Shown one piece after another: positions 13,264 to 19,610 of a DNA stretch of 19,610 bases (its first letter is position 1; each line of letters starts with the position of its first letter). Made by a program: the position numbers and the translations under genes. The stretch comes from an uncultured Bifidobacteriaceae bacterium (GTDB lineage: Bacteria > Actinomycetota > Actinomycetes > Actinomycetales > Bifidobacteriaceae). The notes under the pieces were generated by a model. The model saw nothing but the letters and a program-made list of their open reading frames with translations, was not told the DNA's origin and made no database searches. The stretch lies in the NCBI GenBank assembly GCA_947253155.1, contig CAMXYK010000018.1, forward strand, positions 1 to 19,610, given 5' to 3'.

Positions 13264-16200
13264 TTAGTCGTTAGAGTGCTTGCGGCGGCGAGAAGCAACG
13301 CCAGCAGCGCCGAAGCCAGCGAAGATTGCGGCAAGACCCGCAAACAAGCCAGTAGCAGCACCAGTCTTAGCAATCTTGTGATTAGAGCCACCAAAGCCCT
13401 TAAACGCAGACTTAGCATCACGCAACTGATTCACAGCCGCATCCACCTGAGCCTGAGTTGCGTTAGCATCCGCAAGAACACGCTTAGCATCAGCAAGAGC
13501 CTTCCTATAAGCTTGAGCTGCAGCCGAATTACCACGCACATTCAACGCACTATTAACTTCCGCCTGCAAACCAGACTTATCAACAGCATTAGCGTTAGCG
13601 CTAGCATTATTCACGTAACCGTCACCCTCGTGACCACCCACGTTAGGAACGTAACCGTCAAAACCATTGCCACGCGCATTGAACTTGTCAATAATACGCT
13701 GCTTAGCATCACGAAGCTTCCTCAAAGCCGCATCAACCTGATCCTGAGTTGCATTCGGATCACTAAGAACGCGACGAGCCTCATCCAAAGCACGATTATA
13801 ATCATCAACCTCCGGAGAGCCAGCAACCAAATATGATACGCCCTTACGGAAGGCTGGATCATCATCCGCCTCATTTTGCAAATCAGCTTTATTCGTCTTA
13901 TGACCGTTAACCAAAGCATTCTTAGCATCACGAAGCTTCTTCAAAGCCTCATCAACCTGAGCCTGGGTAGCATTCGGATCATCAAGAACCTTCTTAGCAT
14001 CCTCCAAAGCCTTCTTATAAGCATCAGCTTCCGGAGTACCAACAGCATTCTGGAATTCAGGCGAATTCTCAAAACCACCATCAGAATCATGCTCATCCTT
14101 CAGATTCTTCTTATCCGTCGCATACTTTTGAGTAATAGCATGCTTCGCATCACGAAGCCTACTCAAAGCAGCATCAACTTGAGCCTGAGTTGCGTTTGGA
14201 TCATCAAGAACGCTCTTAGCATACTCAAGAGCCTTCTTATAATTATCAATCGCAGACTTAGCAGACTCATCATCAGGATTTGCATTCAGATTACTAATAG
14301 CATTAATGAATTCAGGGGAAGCTTCAAAGCTACTATACTCACTATGCTCCTCGCGCAAAATATGCTTGCTCGTACCATAGCCGTCAGTAATCTTCTTCTT
14401 AGCTTCCTGAAGCTTCTTCAAAGCCTCATCAACCTGAGCCTGGGTAGCATTAGCGTCACCAAGAACCTTCTTAGCATCCTCCAAAGCCTTCTTATAAGCC
14501 TCAGCATCCGGAGTGCCAGTAGCATTCTGATACTCAGGAGACTTAGTGAAGTCGGCGTCTTTATCAGATTCAGACTGCAACTCTTCTTTCTTAGTTGCAT
14601 AGTCATTTTCTATCTTCGACTTGGCGTCTTGCAAGGCCTTTAGAGCAGCGTCAAGCTCTTTTTGAGTTGGAACCGTAGTGCCTGCTGGAAGAGGCGTTAC
14701 TGGTTTACCAGTAGTACGATCGAAAGCTTTAAGAAGCTTTCTTGCATTCTCCAAGGCATCCTTGTATGCCTTCATGTCGGCATTGTCGTCGCTACCATCC
14801 TTCTTAGCATCAGCGTTCTTGAACGCAGGAGTGTTCTCAAACACGTCGGTGCTTGTATCAGTATCGCCGTCCTTAGACTTATCAACTTCTTGTTGCAAGT
14901 CATGTGGGCTAGTGACGTAGTTCTTAGTAATCTTATCCTTAATTTCCTTCAGATTCTTAAGAGCCTCGTCAACTTCTTTCTGAGATGGAATATCCTTTTC
15001 AGTCGACTTTGGATTACCTTTATCGTCGAACTTATTAAGCAAATTCCTAGCTTTCTTCAACGCTTCTTTATAAGCAGTAACGTCAGCATTATCCTTGCCG
15101 TCATCAGTCTTCTTAGCAAGCGCATTCTGATACTCAGTAGTACTCTCAAATGACCCAGCAGTTGGCTGAGCAGTAGGATCTGTCGTATCGGCAGTAGACT
15201 TCTCAGCTTCAGTCTTCAAATCATCAACTTTGGTCTTGAAGGCATTGTCGATAGCTGTCTTTGCATCTTTAAGGTCTTGCAATGCCTTATCTACCTGCGC
15301 TTGCGTTGGCTTTGAGTCAGCTGCAGCATTTGGATCTGGTTTATTCACCTGATCGATAATCTTCTGCGCAGCAGCAAGCTTATCGTTGTAATCCTTCAGC
15401 TTTGAGGTCGCATCAGTGTCGCCAGCGTTCTTCTTTGCAAGAGCGTTCTTGTACGGAATCGACTCTTCAAACTTAGGAGTTACAGGCTTGCCGTCTTGAT
15501 CCTTATCACCGACTTCACGTTCAAGCTTAATTGCATTAGTCTTATAATCCTTTGCAATCTTGTCTTGAGCGTCTTGGAGCTGTTTAAGCAGAGCGTTTAC
15601 TTGCTTTTGAGTTGCTTTTTTCTTCCAATCTTCGTCATTAAGCTTTTCTGTAACTTTCTGCAGAACATTATCGAAGCCAGTTTGCTCACCGTCTTTACCC
15701 AAGTCATTTGTAGCACCTTGGTCGCCAGCAGCCTTCTTAGCAACAGCATTCTTGTACTCAGGAGTCTTCTTGAAGTCGACATCTGCAACGTCTTTAGCAG
15801 AAGTCAACGGCTCAAGATTCGTCTTGTAGTTATCAGTAATTTGCTTCTTAGCTGCTTTAAGAGCATCAAGTGCATCGTTAATCTGCTGCTGCGTTGGGCG
15901 TTCGCTGTTCTTCTTGCCTTGATCTGCTGCATCCTTTACAAGATTACGCGCTTTCTTGAGAGCATTCTTGTAAGCAGTAACATCTGCATTTTCTGCACCG
16001 TTACTTGTCTTAGCTTTAGCATTCTTGAACTCTGGAGTGTCCTCGAACTTGCCAGTTGCAGCTGAGCCTTCAGCATCAGACTGAGACTTCTCAGCTTCTG
16101 TGTTCAAGGCTGTTGTGTCAGTCTTGTACTTCTCAATCTCAGTGCGAGCTTTGTCGAGCTCTGTCAAAGCCTCGTCAATCTGCTTTTGAATTGGCTTTGC

Positions 16201-19200
16201 GTCTTGCGGCGTATTTTCATCACCATGCTTCTTCAAAAGCTCCTGAGCTTTTGTCAAAGCTTCATCATACGCCTTCTTGGCTGCGGCGGCCTTAGTGTTC
16301 TTCTCCGTATCAGGAACAAGCTTGCCGCCCTCTTCCTTCATGAAGTGAGGATCAGACGCATTGCGATACGCATCAGAGGTAAGCGTTCCTTCTTCTGGAG
16401 CAGGAACGTCTGCCTTGGTACCATGCTTCTTTACGCTTTCTTTGAGCTTGGCGACGTCGGTGTTGTATGCGTCAAGAGCCTTGCGAGCATTGTCGAGAGC
16501 GGTCTTGGCGTCGTTGACTTCCTTCTGAGTTGCATCAGGCTTCTTGAGCAATTCCTTTGCCTTGTTGAGAGCAGCACCATAATCGTCTACAGCCTTAGAA
16601 GCTTTACCGTTCTTATCAGTATCATCTTGGCCACTTTCATTCTTATAGTCTGGGTGCGAGGCGTTCTTAAACGCAGGGTTTTGATGCGTGGCCGCGTCCT
16701 CGTTAACAGACTTAAGCAAATCATCGGTCTTCGTCGCGAACTTATCCAGGCCTTTAACAGCATCATTAAGCTTTGCAAGGAGCTTTGTCACATCCCTATT
16801 CAGAGGCTGGCCCTTAGCGTGCTGCTGCAACTTCTTAAGCGCATCTGCGTTGGTCATGTCAATATTTTTATCTGGAATAACAGACTCTGGGATTTCGCTA
16901 CCGTCGTCACCCTTGTCCTTATCCATTTGATCATTGAACGCCTTTTGCAACTCCTTAAGCGCATCGTCGTACGCTTTCTTTGCCTTAGCTTCGTCAGAAC
17001 CTTCAGCACCAGCGGACGCATTTATATATGCCGGGCTCTTAGTAATAGCCAAGCTGTGAAGCAACGCCGCCGAAATCTTGCTCGTGTCGGTTGCGTACTT
17101 GTCGATTACCTTACGAGCTCCAATAAGCTGATTTTTAACCTTATCAGCCTGCTCCTGCGTTACTGTGCTACTTTGCTTCTTAAGATCCTTAAGCAAGTCC
17201 TTTGCAGCATGGTAAGCGTCGTTATAGGCTTTGAAGTCCTTTGCAGCTTGTTCAGCTTTCGTAGCATCAGCAGGTTCTTTGCTTTGTGACAAATCAAAGG
17301 CGTTGAAGTACGCTGGCATCAGGTAGCCGCTTACATTATCTGCAATAGCTTCAGCTAAATCAGTTGCTTTTGTCTGATAAGTTTCAGCATGAAGTGCTGC
17401 TTCAGCAGCTTCAAGTGCTTTCTTAGCGTCCTCAACGTCTTTCTTGGTTGCGTTTTTGTCCGCAAGAACATCCTTGGCTTTCTGCAAAGCGTTGTCGTAG
17501 TCCTCAACAGCCTTTTTAGCGTTAGCGTCTGAGTCTTTCTTCGCGGCGGCGTTCTTATAGAACACACTTTGCTTGCTGGTGTCACCTGGCTTCGGATTAT
17601 CAAAGCTCTTCTGCACAGCAGCATCCAAAGGAGCTTTGTCGGTTGCGTTAGCGTCGAGAACCGCTTTAGCCTTCTTAAGATCATCAATAGCCTTGTTTAC
17701 TTCTTTTTGAGAAGCGTTTGGATCCTTGGAAACCTTGTCTGCCTGCGCTACAGCGTCGTCGTAAGCTTTGCGCTCTTCCTCCTTCGAGTTCTGGTAGGTT
17801 GGGTCGGCTTTTTTCAGCGTTTGAGTGCCTTGAGCATCCCTACCCGTGTTCACATGACCATGCTGAGCGATGGCATTATTCAACTCATCTTTGTTGGTAG
17901 TAAATTCGTTAAGCTTTGCGCGTGCCTCGTCCAGCTTAGCCTTGGCGTCGTCAACAGCCTTTTGCGTGGCGTTTTCGTCGTCATTTAACGTCTTAGCGTC
18001 TTCAAGAGCCTTATCGTAAGCTTTTTTAGCCTCTTTAGCTGCATTGTTTCTGGCTTCGTCAGCCTTGCCATCAGGTGTCTTAAAGTCTGGTTCAGTAACG
18101 TTCTTATATCTGTCAGTTGTTTTGGTTCCAGACGCAGGTGTTTGACCTTGAGCAGGTGTGTTATCTTCAGCTATAGACTGATCCAGACCATCCTTATTGG
18201 TCTTAGCACCATCAAGAGCTTCACGCGCCTTATCCAGCTTAATAGTTGCGTTATCAACTTCAGCCTTAAGCTGTTCAGATAACTTATCGTCTGTAGTAGT
18301 TCCAACTTTTTCAAGCGTTTGTTTAGCAACCTTCAACGCATCCTCGTAGTCTTTCTTCACCTTGTCAGAAGCGTTGTAATAGGCTGACTGCGTTGGAACG
18401 TCATTGCCTTCAATCTGGGTTGTCTTGTGTTCCTCAACCGACTTCTTCAAATCATTCGTCTTGTGATTCGTTTGCGGCACAAAGATAACGTTAATTGCCT
18501 TAGGCGTATTCCAAGGTTGATTGCCGTTTTCCATGTAAACATTTCTATACATCGTCAATCCATACGGCAAAACAAACAGGCGCGCCTTATATACCTTGCC
18601 TTTTTTGGCAGCAACAAATACCGGCTTAGCTTCATTATCCCAGGAATACGAACCAGCTTCCGATAAATTATCGCCGAGGTCCACACCAGAATTATCAACC
18701 TTCTGACTATATTGCCAATAAGCACCGCTCATATTGCCAAGCGACAACTCAGTTGTAGGTTGGCCGTTCTTGTCAATCACGTAGCCTACATGCGACTTCG
18801 TGTCTTTTCCATCCACGCCCTCGTGATCAAGCTTCTCATTGCCAGTGAGGTCGCGCAAGCCAGAGTTTGGATCCTTTGCCGTAGCTTTCAACAAATCAAG
18901 AATCTTATTTGTATCAAACTCCTTCGCGGCCGTTGAATCGTAGCGGTAGATAATAGTCTTCCCATCTTCGCTCCACGAGAGACCCTCGTCGGTGTCGCGG
19001 CCGGCAATCTTATTTTGCTTCCACGAAACGTTGTAATCCTTGCGAATATCCGCCAAACGCGTCAGCCTGTGCGCCTTTACGTCAGAAGTAAACTCGGCAA
19101 CAGCCTTATCGGTCTTGATCTTAACGGTAATCGTGTTTTCCGCCTGACCATTCGAGATTCCCTGATTTGCATGACCAGTCGCAGTAAGATTGCCCTTAAG

Positions 19201-19610
19201 ATATTCAAGCGAAATCTGGTTCTCGTAGTCGGTAGCGCTTAAACCAAGTTCTGGATTATCTTTATTAGCTTCGTAAATAGCCTTCTTAATGCTCTTAATC
19301 TCAGCATCAGAGTAAGCGAGTGGATTGTAGATAACAGTTGCAGTACTTTCTGCAGGAACCTTAATCTGATCTTCGGTAAACTTCTTCAACACAAGATCGC
19401 GCAGAGCAATCTTAGGAGCATCTTTTTCATCCACGCCGTCAAAATGGATTACAGCATTATCGCCATCAAACGTGATTTTATCGGTAGATACGCCGTTAAT
19501 CTTTGCAAGCTTCTTTTTAATCTCGGTTTTTACATCTTCCGAAACCTTAGTCGGATCTTCCACAATCGGCTTGTCAATGCGATCATCGTAGCGCGCAACG
19601 GTAAGCGGAA
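13264..19610 (-). CDS. Giant FIVAR-repeat cell-wall-anchored surface protein (5' end outside window)
   Basis: This is the C-terminal part of a very long surface protein, probably an adhesin or wall-binding protein. Counting from the GTG at 19563, 2099 residues are seen. The frame stays open for 15 more codons to the edge (ending ...DDRIDKPIVEDP), so that GTG is an internal valine and the true start with its signal peptide is outside. Residues 1-368 are a unique part. DPTKVSEDVKTEIKKKL and NPLAYSDAEIKSIKKAI there look like two related modules. Residues about 369-2055 are some 18 repeats of 74-115 residues, each with a Y/F-x-NA core, an A-Y-x-x-A-L-x-x-A helix, an NATQ-x-QVD-like turn and an L-x-x-AK-x-x-I helix, typical of FIVAR three-helix modules. 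The end has IAKTG (2064-2068), a hydrophobic helix and RRRKHSND, a sortase signal closest to the LAxTG type used by class E sortases. Confidence 0.9.
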   Translation of the reverse strand, partial: PLTVARYDDRIDKPIVEDPTKVSEDVKTEIKKKLAKINGVSTDKITFDGDNAVIHFDGVDEKDAPKIALRDLVLKKFTEDQIKVPAESTATVIYNPLAYSDAEIKSIKKAIYEANKDNPELGLSATDYENQISLEYLKGNLTATGHANQGISNGQAENTITVKIKTDKAVAEFTSDVKAHRLTRLADIRKDYNVSWKQNKIAGRDTDEGLSWSEDGKTIIYRYDSTAAKEFDTNKILDLLKATAKDPNSGLRDLTGNEKLDHEGVDGKDTKSHVGYVIDKNGQPTTELSLGNMSGAYWQYSQKVDNSGVDLGDNLSEAGSYSWDNEAKPVFVAAKKGKVYKARLFVLPYGLTMYRNVYMENGNQPWNTPKAINVIFVPQTNHKTNDLKKSVEEHKTTQIEGNDVPTQSAYYNASDKVKKDYEDALKVAKQTLEKVGTTTDDKLSEQLKAEVDNATIKLDKAREALDGAKTNKDGLDQSIAEDNTPAQGQTPASGTKTTDRYKNVTEPDFKTPDGKADEARNNAAKEAKKAYDKALEDAKTLNDDENATQKAVDDAKAKLDEARAKLNEFTTNKDELNNAIAQHGHVNTGRDAQGTQTLKKADPTYQNSKEEERKAYDDAVAQADKVSKDPNASQKEVNKAIDDLKKAKAVLDANATDKAPLDAAVQKSFDNPKPGDTSKQSVFYKNAAAKKDSDANAKKAVEDYDNALQKAKDVLADKNATKKDVEDAKKALEAAEAALHAETYQTKATDLAEAIADNVSGYLMPAYFNAFDLSQSKEPADATKAEQAAKDFKAYNDAYHAAKDLLKDLKKQSSTVTQEQADKVKNQLIGARKVIDKYATDTSKISAALLHSLAITKSPAYINASAGAEGSDEAKAKKAYDDALKELQKAFNDQMDKDKGDDGSEIPESVIPDKNIDMTNADALKKLQQHAKGQPLNRDVTKLLAKLNDAVKGLDKFATKTDDLLKSVNEDAATHQNPAFKNASHPDYKNESGQDDTDKNGKASKAVDDYGAALNKAKELLKKPDATQKEVNDAKTALDNARKALDAYNTDVAKLKESVKKHGTKADVPAPEEGTLTSDAYRNASDPHFMKEEGGKLVPDTEKNTKAAAAKKAYDEALTKAQELLKKHGDENTPQDAKPIQKQIDEALTELDKARTEIEKYKTDTTALNTEAEKSQSDAEGSAATGKFEDTPEFKNAKAKTSNGAENADVTAYKNALKKARNLVKDAADQGKKNSERPTQQQINDALDALKAAKKQITDNYKTNLEPLTSAKDVADVDFKKTPEYKNAVAKKAAGDQGATNDLGKDGEQTGFDNVLQKVTEKLNDEDWKKKATQKQVNALLKQLQDAQDKIAKDYKTNAIKLEREVGDKDQDGKPVTPKFEESIPYKNALAKKNAGDTDATSKLKDYNDKLAAAQKIIDQVNKPDPNAAADSKPTQAQVDKALQDLKDAKTAIDNAFKTKVDDLKTEAEKSTADTTDPTAQPTAGSFESTTEYQNALAKKTDDGKDNADVTAYKEALKKARNLLNKFDDKGNPKSTEKDIPSQKEVDEALKNLKEIKDKITKNYVTSPHDLQQEVDKSKDGDTDTSTDVFENTPAFKNADAKKDGSDDNADMKAYKDALENARKLLKAFDRTTGKPVTPLPAGTTVPTQKELDAALKALQDAKSKIENDYATKKEELQSESDKDADFTKSPEYQNATGTPDAEAYKKALEDAKKVLGDANATQAQVDEALKKLQEAKKKITDGYGTSKHILREEHSEYSSFEASPEFINAISNLNANPDDESAKSAIDNYKKALEYAKSVLDDPNATQAQVDAALSRLRDAKHAITQKYATDKKNLKDEHDSDGGFENSPEFQNAVGTPEADAYKKALEDAKKVLDDPNATQAQVDEALKKLRDAKNALVNGHKTNKADLQNEADDDPAFRKGVSYLVAGSPEVDDYNRALDEARRVLSDPNATQDQVDAALRKLRDAKQRIIDKFNARGNGFDGYVPNVGGHEGDGYVNNASANANAVDKSGLQAEVNSALNVRGNSAAAQAYRKALADAKRVLADANATQAQVDAAVNQLRDAKSAFKGFGGSNHKIAKTGAATGLFAGLAAIFAGFGAAGVASRRRKHSND
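13932..14499. repeat. Near-identical DNA direct repeats inside the FIVAR region
   Basis: A 43-nt block at 13932-13974 recurs exactly at 14409-14451, and a 40-nt block at 13983-14022 recurs at 14460-14499. The offset is 477 nt in both cases. This is 159 codons, so recombination between the copies would remove or add two repeat units without breaking the frame. They encode the helices DAKKVL...NATQAQVDEALKKL in two compact repeat units. Confidence 0.9.

Noticed and set aside
16186..17289. Long plus-strand open frame (367 codons) opposite the surface-protein gene
   Set aside because: It is a Leu/Ile/Arg-rich antisense shadow of the repeat-coding strand.
13264..18459. Regular repeats considered as a CRISPR array
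   Set aside because: The repeats are coding, vary in length, diverge gradually and have no constant spacer size. They encode FIVAR-type modules.
19561..19563. GTG as the start of the giant surface protein
   Set aside because: The frame stays open for 15 more codons to the window edge, no signal peptide follows the GTG and no ribosome site precedes it.

Overview
The window looks like chromosomal DNA from a low-GC member of the Bifidobacteriaceae, most probably Gardnerella. This rests on four things: a moderately AT-rich composition (judged by eye), actinobacterial-type proteins (an EF-P with a PGKGP loop and a full-length two-headed GlnE), a complete pyrimidine operon, and a giant cell-wall-anchored repeat protein with an LAxTG-like sorting signal. 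The genus is an inference and was not checked by a search. Every gene I can support lies on the minus strand, so transcription runs from high to low coordinates.

Right third (13264-19610): the 3' part of one very large surface-protein gene. It has a unique N-terminal part, about 18 three-helix FIVAR-like repeats, and a C-terminal sorting signal with the motif IAKTG. The frame is open to the window edge, so the true start lies outside. A strong intrinsic terminator (13203-13244) ends the gene. Next (9924-13124) is glnE, the bifunctional adenylyltransferase that controls glutamine synthetase.

Middle (about 9440-9880): a small gene with a near-ideal promoter and Shine-Dalgarno, which looks like a RelB/DinJ-type antitoxin. 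A 22-codon frame whose start overlaps the small gene's stop (TAATG) follows it and resembles the beginning of a RelE/ParE toxin. This looks like a decayed toxin-antitoxin pair. The stub runs into the leader of the pyrimidine operon, which contains a GC-rich hairpin.

Pyrimidine operon (2756-9439): pyrB-pyrC-pyrF-pyrK-pyrD-pyrE, covering UMP synthesis from carbamoyl phosphate and aspartate. PyrB carries a C-terminal PyrI-type zinc domain but no PyrI allosteric domain. PyrB, PyrK and PyrD have Asn/Ser-rich N-terminal tails. Several spacers contain short tandem repeats, and three of these repeats include the stop codon of the gene before them.

Left part (1-2583): a membrane protein with a cytoplasmic zinc ribbon and an extracytoplasmic class A beta-lactamase-like domain that lacks the catalytic motifs. 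It is followed by efp and nusB. A terminator-like hairpin lies between efp and nusB, and a promoter-like TATAAT lies beyond nusB and points off the left edge. No tRNA, rRNA, CRISPR array or intact mobile element was seen, and no gene-free stretch exceeds 300 bases.
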